DNA of 64,000 nt from Chitinophagales bacterium (GTDB taxonomy: Bacteria; Bacteroidota; Bacteroidia; Chitinophagales; Saprospiraceae), in assembly GCA_013298845.1 (NCBI GenBank), contig JAAFJN010000017.1, positions 37,824 to 101,823 of the forward strand. Reading direction: 5' to 3'. The notes beneath the pieces were generated by a model. It was not told where the DNA came from and made no database searches. It saw only the letters and a program-made list of their open reading frames with translations. The translations under genes and the position numbers were made by a program. Shown piece after piece: positions 9,836 to 16,935 of the stretch. Numbering within the stretch: position 1 is the first letter of the stretch; each line of letters opens with the position of its first letter.

Positions 9836-9874
9836 GAGATGTGCATCCCGGAGGTACGGAGTGGATGACATCTC
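9836..9874. repeat. REP-like imperfect palindrome, copy 1
   Basis: The left arm GAGATGTGCATCC pairs with the right arm GGATGACATCTC (one bulged base) around a loop containing GAGGTACGGAG. A second copy at 10039-10071 keeps the left arm and loop but has lost the end of the right arm. A third relative at 61597-61617 has GAGATGTGCA followed by the loop word inverted (CCATTCCGTAC). Confidence 0.8.
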
Positions 9875-10038
9875 AGAGCAATACGGATTCTATGTGAGCG
9901 CCATTTCCCACGGAGAACCTGAAAATGGCGGCTTTTTTAGCGTATTTTGTGGGTTACGCCAAAATGTTTTTTGATATGTGATTGATGATGTATGATAGCA
10001 GATAGCAGAAGTAATTCGGCGATAAAGCGTTCTACGTC

Positions 10039-10071
10039 GAGATGTGCATCCCAGAGGTACGGAGTGGATGA
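10039..10071. repeat. REP-like sequence, copy 2 (right arm degraded)
   Basis: It matches copy 1 over about 33 bp with one substitution (CAGAGG for CGGAGG) and then diverges where copy 1 has CATCTC, so it could no longer form the full hairpin. Confidence 0.8.
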
Positions 10072-10185
10072 GAACCGATGTCCAACAAAAGACATTTTCG
10101 AAAAGTGTCAGCACCACACCACACCCTCAAAAAAAGGTCTTCATTACTAATATAGGTCTTTTTTTTTGAAACAATTAACCTGATA

Positions 10186-10276
10186 AGAAAATTTTAGAAA
10201 AGTAAAATAATTTTTCAAAATTTAAAGACCATTCTTCCCGGCAATGAACATCGCCGAAAAACTCGTTTTATATTTG
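10186..10276 (+). promoter_or_regulatory. Promoter module for the Vgb-like gene
   Basis: The -7 element TATATTTG at 10269-10276 fits the Bacteroidota TAnnTTTG consensus within the wider word CGTTTTATATTTG. No good -33 TTTG is seen, which suggests an activator. An upstream block, AGAAAATTTTAGAAAAGTAA (from 10186), lies 83 bp before the -7 box. Both blocks recur at nearly the same spacing before the protease gene at 13792. Confidence 0.5.
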
Positions 10277-10353
10277 CCAAAAATAACGTAATCTTGCTAG
10301 TATGCGAAAAACACTAAAATTTCAACTTTCCAATATCAATCATCTTTATCATT

Positions 10354-11346
10354 ATGGTTAATATTCCTGTATTTCATTTACCCTGGCCCAACGGCCCTAA
10401 AATGTCCACCCACGAACTGGTCATTAGTTCCGAGTTCGTTTACGTCACTGGTCAAAACAATGGCTACGTGGCCCAAATTGACCTCGAAGGTCGGGTGCGC
10501 AATTTTTTTCCCCTGCTCGATGAGCGCGGAAAAACGCTGGGGCCACACGGTCTTTTGCTCGATCGTCAACAACAACTTTGGGTATCGCTGGAGTTTATCG
10601 GGGAGGTCGTACGTCTCGACGAAAATGGGCACATTGTGGAACGCATTGACGTAAAAATGCACGTTGCGGGCAGCGACAAACCCATCAATCCAGCCCCACA
10701 CGGCATTTGTTTAGGAGCCGACGGTCAAACGATTTGGTTCACCGGCAAACGCACCAGTACCATTGGGCGCATTAACCCAAACCGCACGGTGGAGCACTTT
10801 GAAATTGATACCCTGGCGGCCATGCCCATTTTTTTACAGGCTGGTTTGAGCGGTTTTGTGTGGGGAACCGAACTTTTGGGGAATAGCATCCTCCGCGTGG
10901 ACGCGTCCGGCGTGGTACAGGAAACCCCGATTCCCACCAAAAATAGCCGCCCCATCGGTATTATCCCCGCGCCGGATGGCCACGCCATGTGGTTCACCCA
11001 GGAAGCGGGCCGCAACGTGGGAAAGGTCACCATCGACGCCAACGGAAAAGTGCTGATTCAAGAGTATCGGGTGCCGGTACTGCACGAAAACGACTTGCTC
11101 GGCTCGCTTTCATTCGACCGCGACCGTTGTTTATGGGTGCAGGTGTACTCGCCGGTTGGTAACGATTATTTGGTACAATTCTCCCCTGCCCTACTGTACG
11201 GGCAACCGGGCGACTCGGTACCATATGATATTCACCCATTGACGTCGCACAACGCCATGTTGCACCGGATTCGGATGGATCAGGCGGGGAATTTGTGGTT
11301 TACGACCATGATGACCGATACGTTGAGTAAGGTGCAGTTGGTCTGA
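10354..11346 (+). CDS. Vgb-like (virginiamycin B lyase family) beta-propeller protein
   Basis: A 330-aa protein with repeated propeller blades of the Vgb/streptogramin lyase family: LGPHGLLLDRQQQLWVSLEF, APHGICLGADGQTIWFTG, RPIGIIPAPDGHAMWFTQ, LHRIRMDQAGNLWFT. No signal peptide, so probably cytoplasmic. True Vgb opens the streptogramin B ring with a Glu and two His in blades 5-7; I see HAMWFTQEAGRNVGK and LTSHNAMLHRI, which resemble that site, but most homologues in environmental genomes have unknown substrates. I would not infer resistance. It is preceded by a 690-bp gap and has its own promoter; the esterase follows 56 bp later. Confidence 0.75.
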   Translation: MVNIPVFHLPWPNGPKMSTHELVISSEFVYVTGQNNGYVAQIDLEGRVRNFFPLLDERGKTLGPHGLLLDRQQQLWVSLEFIGEVVRLDENGHIVERIDVKMHVAGSDKPINPAPHGICLGADGQTIWFTGKRTSTIGRINPNRTVEHFEIDTLAAMPIFLQAGLSGFVWGTELLGNSILRVDASGVVQETPIPTKNSRPIGIIPAPDGHAMWFTQEAGRNVGKVTIDANGKVLIQEYRVPVLHENDLLGSLSFDRDRCLWVQVYSPVGNDYLVQFSPALLYGQPGDSVPYDIHPLTSHNAMLHRIRMDQAGNLWFTTMMTDTLSKVQLV

Positions 11347-11402
11347 TTCAATATTTAAACATAACCAGTTACCCGGCGCGTTCATTCCGCGCATTTTTAC
11401 CC

Positions 11403-12926
11403 ATGAAATACCCACTACTCCTTCTATTTACCCTCACTACCCTATTGCTCCCGGCGCAAGCGCTGGTGGTTAAAACCGCCCAAGGAAAAGTGCAGGGACG
11501 CACCAACGCCGACCGCAGCGTGCGGATGTTTAAAGGTATTCCGTTTGCCGCGCCGCCAGTGGGCGATTTGCGCTGGAAAGCCCCGCAACCCGCCCCAAAA
11601 TGGAAGGGCGTGCGCGATTGCGCCGATTTTGCGGCCAGTCCCGTGCAAAACAAACCCCAGCCCTTTTATTGTTGGAGCGAAGAGTTTATCGCCCGCCCCG
11701 AACCACTCAGCGAAGATTGCCTCTACCTGAATGTGTGGACCAGTGCGACTTCAAAAAAGGATAAACGCCCCGTTTTGGTGTGGATTTACGGCGGCGGCTT
11801 GTCGAGTGGCTCGGCGAATTGCGCGGTGTACGACGGCGAAGAATTGGCCAAAAAAGGGGTTGTTTTTGTGAGTATCAACTACCGCGTGGGCGTTTTGGGT
11901 TTTATGGCCCACCCCGAACTAAGTCGGGAATCGGGGGTGAATGCCTCGGGTAACTACGGTTTTTTGGACCAGATTGCCGCCTTACAGTGGCTTCAACAAA
12001 ATATTGCGGCATTTGGCGGCGACCCGAACAACGTGACCATTGCCGGGCAATCGGCGGGTTCCTTTAGCGTAAACGCGTTGATTGCCTCGCCTTTGGCCAA
12101 AGGTTTATTCCACAAAGCCATTGCCCAAAGCGGTGGTTTGTTGTCGAACCGTCTTTTGCAAAATTTGCCCACTGCCGAACAACAAGGCGTGTCTTTTATG
12201 CAAAAAGCACAAGTACAATCCATCGCCGAATTGCGCAAAACACCAGCCGAAACCTTGCAGGAATGGAGTAATGATGCGGCTTTGGGGCGGTTTGGTTCTA
12301 CGCTGGATGGTTACGTGTTGCCGACCAATTTGATGGAACACTTCAAAAATGGCCGCCACAACCAGGTACCTTTAATGAGCGGCTGGGTTACCGGCGACGG
12401 CGATTTTTTGGGCAACAGCGACCTGACCGTTGCCGCTTACCAACAGGAGGCCCGCACCCAATACGGCGACCGCGCCGAGGCATTTTTGCAACTTTTCCCC
12501 GCTACCACCGATGCGGAAGTGGCCACCGCCAAAAAGAAAATGACCCTGATGGGATTTGCGGCTTTTCCAGCGCATTTATTGGCGGGTTTTAATTCCAAAA
12601 ACACGTTTTTGTACCAATTTAACCACGTTCCCACCGATAAACCCGACTTCCCGAATTACGGGGCATTTCACACCTCCGAAGTGCCATTTGCCCTGCATAC
12701 CCTGCACCGCTGGAACCGCCCCTGGCAACCCGCGGATCGCCAAACGGAGGATATGATGTCGTCGTATTGGGTCAATTTTGCCAAAACGGGTAACCCCAAC
12801 GGCGGTGATTTGCCCCATTGGCCCGCCTATCAAAAAAACGGCGGAAGTATCATGCTGCTCAACCACCAACCCCAAGCGCAGGCGGGTTTATTTTCGCCGG
12901 AGTTCAAATTTATGGAAGTTAACTAA
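11403..12926 (+). CDS. Secreted type-B carboxylesterase
   Basis: A 507-aa COesterase-family alpha/beta hydrolase with signal peptide (residues 1-17, LLPAQA). Family landmarks: GKVQGRTN and FKGIPFAAPPVGDLRWKAPQ near the N-terminus, EDCLYLNVW, VLVWIYGGG oxyanion-hole segment, and the nucleophile elbow AGQSAGS with Ser217. The catalytic His is probably in YGAFHTSEVPF (~422) and the acid in the GDGDFLGNSD region. It hydrolyses carboxylic esters, most likely in the periplasm; no T9SS sorting domain is present. The next gene starts 1 base after its stop, so the two are cotranscribed. Confidence 0.88.
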   Translation: MKYPLLLLFTLTTLLLPAQALVVKTAQGKVQGRTNADRSVRMFKGIPFAAPPVGDLRWKAPQPAPKWKGVRDCADFAASPVQNKPQPFYCWSEEFIARPEPLSEDCLYLNVWTSATSKKDKRPVLVWIYGGGLSSGSANCAVYDGEELAKKGVVFVSINYRVGVLGFMAHPELSRESGVNASGNYGFLDQIAALQWLQQNIAAFGGDPNNVTIAGQSAGSFSVNALIASPLAKGLFHKAIAQSGGLLSNRLLQNLPTAEQQGVSFMQKAQVQSIAELRKTPAETLQEWSNDAALGRFGSTLDGYVLPTNLMEHFKNGRHNQVPLMSGWVTGDGDFLGNSDLTVAAYQQEARTQYGDRAEAFLQLFPATTDAEVATAKKKMTLMGFAAFPAHLLAGFNSKNTFLYQFNHVPTDKPDFPNYGAFHTSEVPFALHTLHRWNRPWQPADRQTEDMMSSYWVNFAKTGNPNGGDLPHWPAYQKNGGSIMLLNHQPQAQAGLFSPEFKFMEVN

Positions 12927-12927
12927 A

Positions 12928-13674
12928 ATGCTATTCCCCGACTTTACCCCTGTTCAATGCCTTTGTATGTTTTTGGCGTCCTTTATTATCGGCCTGTCCA
13001 AATCGGGTGTAAAAGGGATTGATATGCTTACGGTGACCTTAATGGCGCTGGTTTTTGGTGGAAAAGCCTCGACCGGAATTGTATTGCCGCTGCTGTGCAT
13101 CGCCGACCTGGGTGCGGTTACGTATTACAACCGGCACGCCCAATGGGGCCAATTCCGGCGGCTGATGCCGTGGGTGGTGGTTGGTATTTTGGTGGGCGTG
13201 TACGTGGGAAAAACACTGGATGAGCAGGTGTTTCGCAAAGTGATGGCGGTGATTATTTTGTCCACGGTGGTCATCATGATTGCGTTGGAACTGCGGAAAA
13301 AACCGTTGCAGCCCACCAACCGGATTTGGGCCATTGCCTTGGGGTTAACCACCGGTTTTACGAGTATGATCGGCAATTTGGCGGGTGCCTTTTCCAATAT
13401 TTATTTTATGGCCATGCGCATGCCCAAAGACCAATTTATCGGCACGGCGGCGTGGTTATTTATGATTATCAACCTGATCAAATTACCCCTGCAAGCCTTT
13501 TATTGGCACAATATCACCGCCACTACCCTCCGCACCGATGCGGTGTTGTTGCCCACACTTGCGCTGGGGTTTTGGGCGGGGTTGCGCATTGTGCAACGTA
13601 TTCGGGAAGAGGATTACCGCCGCATTGTATTGGTATTGACGCTGGTGGGTTCTTTATTTATGTTATCGGTATAG
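12928..13674 (+). CDS. TauE/SafE family membrane permease (sulfite/organic-anion exporter)
   Basis: A 248-aa polytopic membrane protein (about 7-8 TM segments) of the TauE/SafE (formerly DUF81) family. The conserved N-terminal GLSKSGVKGIDMLTV and the second-half GLTTGFTSMIGNLAGAF repeat-like signatures are visible. An in-frame extension runs upstream inside the esterase gene, but ATG 12928 is one base after the esterase stop, has the expected N-terminus (MLFPDFTPVQCL, just before TM1), and is preferred. Family members export sulfite, sulfoacetate or related anions; the substrate here is unknown. The stop is followed within 4 bp by the upstream block of the next promoter module. Confidence 0.8.
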   Translation: MLFPDFTPVQCLCMFLASFIIGLSKSGVKGIDMLTVTLMALVFGGKASTGIVLPLLCIADLGAVTYYNRHAQWGQFRRLMPWVVVGILVGVYVGKTLDEQVFRKVMAVIILSTVVIMIALELRKKPLQPTNRIWAIALGLTTGFTSMIGNLAGAFSNIYFMAMRMPKDQFIGTAAWLFMIINLIKLPLQAFYWHNITATTLRTDAVLLPTLALGFWAGLRIVQRIREEDYRRIVLVLTLVGSLFMLSV

Positions 13675-13677
13675 GTG

Positions 13678-13766
13678 AGAAAATTTTGGAAAAGTAAAAC
13701 TAAACACTGAATTAAAAAGCAACGATTTCAGGGGCTACGGTCGCTGGAAAAATCGTTTTATATTTG
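13678..13766 (+). promoter_or_regulatory. Promoter module for the aspartic protease gene, paralogous to 10186-10276
   Basis: AGAAAATTTTGGAAAAGTAA (from 13678) and the -7 element TATATTTG (13759-13766, within ATCGTTTTATATTTG) are 81 bp apart. The module before the Vgb-like gene has the same two blocks 83 bp apart. The intervening sequence is mostly different. Confidence 0.5.
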
Positions 13767-13791
13767 TCGAACATTACACCATATTGCTTTC

Positions 13792-14769
13792 ATGCTCAAA
13801 ACAACCGCCACTTGGCACCAACTCTTTTATGTATGCCTCTTGGCGGGGTTTGTCAGGTGGACTGGCATTGTGTCGGCCTTACTCTGGCCGGAGACAACAA
13901 TTACCGAAAACCCGTGGACGCAACCCAATATCATTCGTATCCCGTTTCGACTTTCGGGTGCTTTAATTACCGTTCAGGCCAAAGTGGATACCGTCGAGGG
14001 TACGTTTATTTTTGACACGGGAGCCAGCAACCTTTTGCTAAACTATCGTTATTTTAAAAACAATGGTTTTGCCAGCGAATCGGGTGGCGTCACCGGAAAA
14101 GTAAAGGTAAAAGGCAAAATCCGGGCGGATTCGGTGATTCTGGACGAACTTGAACGGCGAAATATAACGGCGGATCTGATTGACTTATCGCACATCGAGC
14201 GGGCCAAAAAAATCAGGGTGATGGGTATTATCGGTTATTCGGTGTTTGAAGGTTATGAAATTTTATTTGATTACAGCGCCTCTGTTTTAATATTAGTGCG
14301 TCATAACGAAAAGGGGGTTTTATTGGAAAAAATACCCGATTGGGAATACGAAGCCATTGAGAATTTCCCCTTGACTGTAAAAGACCATATCGCGATGTTG
14401 ACGATCCAATTTGGCAAAAAGAAAAAGGTATTTGGCCTTGATTCAGGTGCCGAACAAAATTTGTTGGACTTGCTGGTCGGAAAAACATTTTTAAAAAATA
14501 ACTTTACCGTGTTGAAACGCGTAAAACTAAACGGCACTGGTCAAAACAGCGTGGAAGTCATGACGGGGAACCTTTACAATGGGCAACTGGACACGTTCAA
14601 TTTTAAACCCATGGCGACGATCTTAACCAATATGCAAGACATCAATACGATTTATGGAACCAACCTAGAAGGTATTTTGGGATACGAGTTTTTATCACAA
14701 ATGCCGATGAGTATCAACTACAAAAAACGACGCATCACCTTTTACAGGCCGGCGTCGCTTAAACCTTAA
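13792..14769 (+). CDS. Retropepsin-like aspartic protease family protein
   Basis: A 325-aa protein with an N-terminal hydrophobic segment (residues ~9-31), probably a membrane anchor or uncleaved signal. Two aspartic-protease motifs are present: FIFDTGASNLLL (Asp75) and FGLDSGAEQNLL (Asp217), each starting one half of a pepsin-like fold. Bacterial members of the aspartyl_protease families (PF13650/PF13975) are usually periplasmic; substrates are unknown. Alternative in-frame starts upstream give no signal segment, so ATG 13792 is kept; it lies 26 bp after the promoter -7 box. The next gene begins 6 bp after its stop, so they form an operon. Confidence 0.75.
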   Translation: MLKTTATWHQLFYVCLLAGFVRWTGIVSALLWPETTITENPWTQPNIIRIPFRLSGALITVQAKVDTVEGTFIFDTGASNLLLNYRYFKNNGFASESGGVTGKVKVKGKIRADSVILDELERRNITADLIDLSHIERAKKIRVMGIIGYSVFEGYEILFDYSASVLILVRHNEKGVLLEKIPDWEYEAIENFPLTVKDHIAMLTIQFGKKKKVFGLDSGAEQNLLDLLVGKTFLKNNFTVLKRVKLNGTGQNSVEVMTGNLYNGQLDTFNFKPMATILTNMQDINTIYGTNLEGILGYEFLSQMPMSINYKKRRITFYRPASLKP

Positions 14770-14775
14770 AAATAT

Positions 14776-15732
14776 ATGGCTTACAAAAAATATTGTTGGT
14801 TGTTTGTTTCGCTATTCCTGTTTACCGGTGCTTCCGCCCAATTGGACTCCAGTCGGTCGGCTGTGGCCCGGTATTTTTTTGATGGCCCAAACATTACCTG
14901 CGAATTCAATGCGCAGACCTATGCCTCGGCTTTGCTGTTAAAAGATAGTATCTACGTTGAATTCACGGATTTAAATCTCCTCGAAGGCATCACCCACCCC
15001 GAAACCTGGTCCAAAGAAGGTTGGACAATGGTGCAAATCGGCCCGGAGCAATTTCAAATCAGGAAAAATATCGCAGACTTCAAAGATAAACCCAACTGGT
15101 TGTTGCGCATGGTTTCGGCCGAAATGGGCGTTGCCGCGCCCGATTCGGTCCTGCTAAAATACAATATCGAGGCTTGGTCGGAGTTTAAAAACCCCAATAT
15201 CGTTGATCCGGTTGAAACAGAAACCGGCAATGTGCTGTTTCAACTTCACGGGTTTACCCATAAAAAACAAGTAATCCTGACTGGGTCTTTCAATCATTGG
15301 AACGAAAAAGCACTAAAGATGCACAAAACGGCCGACGGTTGGACGTTGCGTTTACAACTCAATCCGGGGCTTTACCACTACAAATTTATTGCCGACGGCG
15401 AGTGGATGCACGACCCCAACAATAAAGAATCGGTTGAAAATGAATACAATACACTCAATTCGGTCCTGGAGGTTGGGCAGTTGGTACGGTTCTATTTACC
15501 CGGATTTCCCGATGCCAAAAACGTTATTCTGGCGGGTTCTTTTAACCACTGGAATACCCAGGCCCTGCACCTGCAAAAAACCGACCTCGGTTGGGCGATT
15601 GAACTGTCCCTGTTGGGTGGCAAACACAAGTACAAATACATCGTTGATGGTAAATGGATGTTGGATCCCGGCAACCAACGGGTTGAGCGGGATCGGGAAG
15701 GCAACGAAAACTCGGTAATTTTGGTGAAATAG
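14776..15732 (+). CDS. Secreted protein with two AMPK-type glycogen-binding (CBM48-like) modules
   Basis: A 318-aa protein with signal peptide (residues 1-21, ASAQ). Residues ~30-140 form an Ig-like or unknown domain. Two tandem glycogen-binding modules follow, at ~150-235 and ~237-318, each with the family word (T/A)GSFNHWN near its start and LYHYKFIADGEW / KHKYKYIVDGKW then M-x-DP near its end. No catalytic domain is attached. AMPK-type GBDs bind alpha-glucans. Its placement 6 bp behind a secreted-type aspartic protease suggests a shared periplasmic or surface task, which is inference. A convergent minus-strand gene follows, separated by a terminator. Confidence 0.82.
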   Translation: MAYKKYCWLFVSLFLFTGASAQLDSSRSAVARYFFDGPNITCEFNAQTYASALLLKDSIYVEFTDLNLLEGITHPETWSKEGWTMVQIGPEQFQIRKNIADFKDKPNWLLRMVSAEMGVAAPDSVLLKYNIEAWSEFKNPNIVDPVETETGNVLFQLHGFTHKKQVILTGSFNHWNEKALKMHKTADGWTLRLQLNPGLYHYKFIADGEWMHDPNNKESVENEYNTLNSVLEVGQLVRFYLPGFPDAKNVILAGSFNHWNTQALHLQKTDLGWAIELSLLGGKHKYKYIVDGKWMLDPGNQRVERDREGNENSVILVK

Positions 15733-15749
15733 TGTTTAATGGCCTACAT

Positions 15750-15787
15750 AAAAAAATCCGCCGAACAATACGTTTATTGCCCGGCGG
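15750..15787 (-). terminator. Rho-independent terminator of the minus-strand secreted-protein operon
   Basis: CCGCCG (15758-15763) pairs with CGGCGG (15782-15787), with CAATA/TATTG continuing the stem after a mismatch. On the minus strand the stem is followed by a run of seven T. It lies 64 bp beyond the stop of the 360-aa gene. Confidence 0.7.
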
Positions 15788-15850
15788 TGGATAGGAAAAC
15801 CGTTAGTTGTGGTAAAACTAAGTTATAATGTTATACTGATTCTTATTTCA

Positions 15851-16933
15851 CTACTGTTTGACAAATGGCAAAGCCACTTGCACCGACCCGGACGCCAATG
15901 CTTTTAACGTATACGAACCGGCTGGCAATTGATTCATGTCCAATTGGGTGGGTGGTTCCTCCACGTCAAAAAGGGACAATACTACCCGGCCTGCGTGGTC
16001 GTATATTTCTATTTGGTCCGGCTTAAAGTCTTGCCAATTTACATTTAACCGACTGTTTATCAAAGGGTTAGGATAGAGAAAAGGTTGTTTGCCGGCAAAA
16101 ACAGCCAACAAAATGGGCGAATACGTAAACGTGCCATCTTCATCCCGCATTTTCAACCGATAAAAATACGTGCGGCCGGTTTCAACCGCTTTATCCGTAA
16201 ACAGGTACGTATTATTCGTCCAGGAACGCAAACTTTGCTGGTAACCAATTTTGGTGAAATCCACCCCGTTGGCAGAACGTTCAACATCGTACCCTTCCAC
16301 GTTTATTTCTCGTTCCGTGTGCCAGTGCAGGTCCACGTAATCGGGGCCGGTTTTCAGGTCAAAACGGGTTAAAAGTAACGGCAGCGGTGCCGATAAAGAG
16401 TAAAAAATATCGTCTCCCGCCGACGTTTGCGAAGGATAAAAAATGTCCAATAAATTGGGATCAAACAACGGATTTCCCGCGCCGTCGTTGACCGCAAAAG
16501 CCGGATAACCGAGCACACTGGGGTAATTGGTTATCAGGTCCAACTGCGGCGTGCCGGAACCACTTAATACCACCTTAAACACCAAATACTCGGTGTCTTG
16601 CACGTACGTTTGGGACAAAATAGTATTGGTAAAATTAAAGATCTGGATATTTTGCCCGCCGTACAATGGCCCCGGCCCCGTGCTGATGGTCAAACCCGGA
16701 AAAGCGGTCGTATTGGGCGTAACAACCCCAAAGGTCAAATCGGCCGTGGGGGCGTACCGCACGTCAAATTCAAAATAACCAATCGCCGAGGTAATATTGC
16801 CGTTCACCGGTTTAATCCAAAAACTCAGTTCTTTGGTCGTGGAGTTAAAAGAAAAACTTCCTTTCATGTATTGCGCCGCCAATACCGTTGGGGCGAAAAA
16901 CACGACCAGGATTATACAAAAAATATTTTTCAT
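15851..16933 (-). CDS. Secreted protein with T9SS type A sorting domain; possible cohesin-like N-terminal domain
   Basis: A 360-aa protein: signal peptide (residues 1-20, LAAQ), an N-terminal all-beta domain (~20-185), a fibronectin-III-like domain (~190-280: YVDLHWHTEREINVEGYDVERS) and a T9SS type A C-terminal sorting domain (~285-360: FLYPNPLINSRLNVNW ... LDMNQLPAGSYTLKAL). The N-terminal domain has the pattern IGYFEFDVRYAPTADLTFG and later LVFKVVLSGSGTPQLDL, which recalls the cohesin/CBM-like fold, but this is only a visual resemblance. Its ATG is 2 bases after the stop of the 1879-aa protein, so they are in one operon. That neighbour ends in two dockerin-like repeats, which makes the cohesin idea worth testing. 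Confidence 0.75.
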   Translation of the reverse strand: MKNIFCIILVVFFAPTVLAAQYMKGSFSFNSTTKELSFWIKPVNGNITSAIGYFEFDVRYAPTADLTFGVVTPNTTAFPGLTISTGPGPLYGGQNIQIFNFTNTILSQTYVQDTEYLVFKVVLSGSGTPQLDLITNYPSVLGYPAFAVNDGAGNPLFDPNLLDIFYPSQTSAGDDIFYSLSAPLPLLLTRFDLKTGPDYVDLHWHTEREINVEGYDVERSANGVDFTKIGYQQSLRSWTNNTYLFTDKAVETGRTYFYRLKMRDEDGTFTYSPILLAVFAGKQPFLYPNPLINSRLNVNWQDFKPDQIEIYDHAGRVVLSLFDVEEPPTQLDMNQLPAGSYTLKALASGSVQVALPFVKQ

Positions 16934-16935
16934 GT

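Larger units (their letters stand above)
9661..10353. other. 693-bp gene-free region rich in short repeats
   Basis: No credible protein-coding frame. It contains, in order, the heptamer array, 7-bp-phased relics (9728-9806), a REP-like hairpin (9836-9874), further GAT-phased heptamers (about 9964-10005: TTTTGAT, ATGTGAT, TGATGAT, GTATGAT, AGCAGAT, AGCAGAA), a second copy of the REP-like sequence (10039-10071), then an A/T-rich promoter region for the Vgb-like gene. Confidence 0.75.

Noticed and set aside
10354..11346. Streptogramin resistance gene (true virginiamycin B lyase)
   Set aside because: Only family-level similarity is visible; such propellers are common and mostly of unknown substrate.
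12778..12927. N-terminal extension of the TauE/SafE permease
   Set aside because: It lies inside the esterase coding sequence and is not membrane-protein-like; ATG 12928 fits the family.
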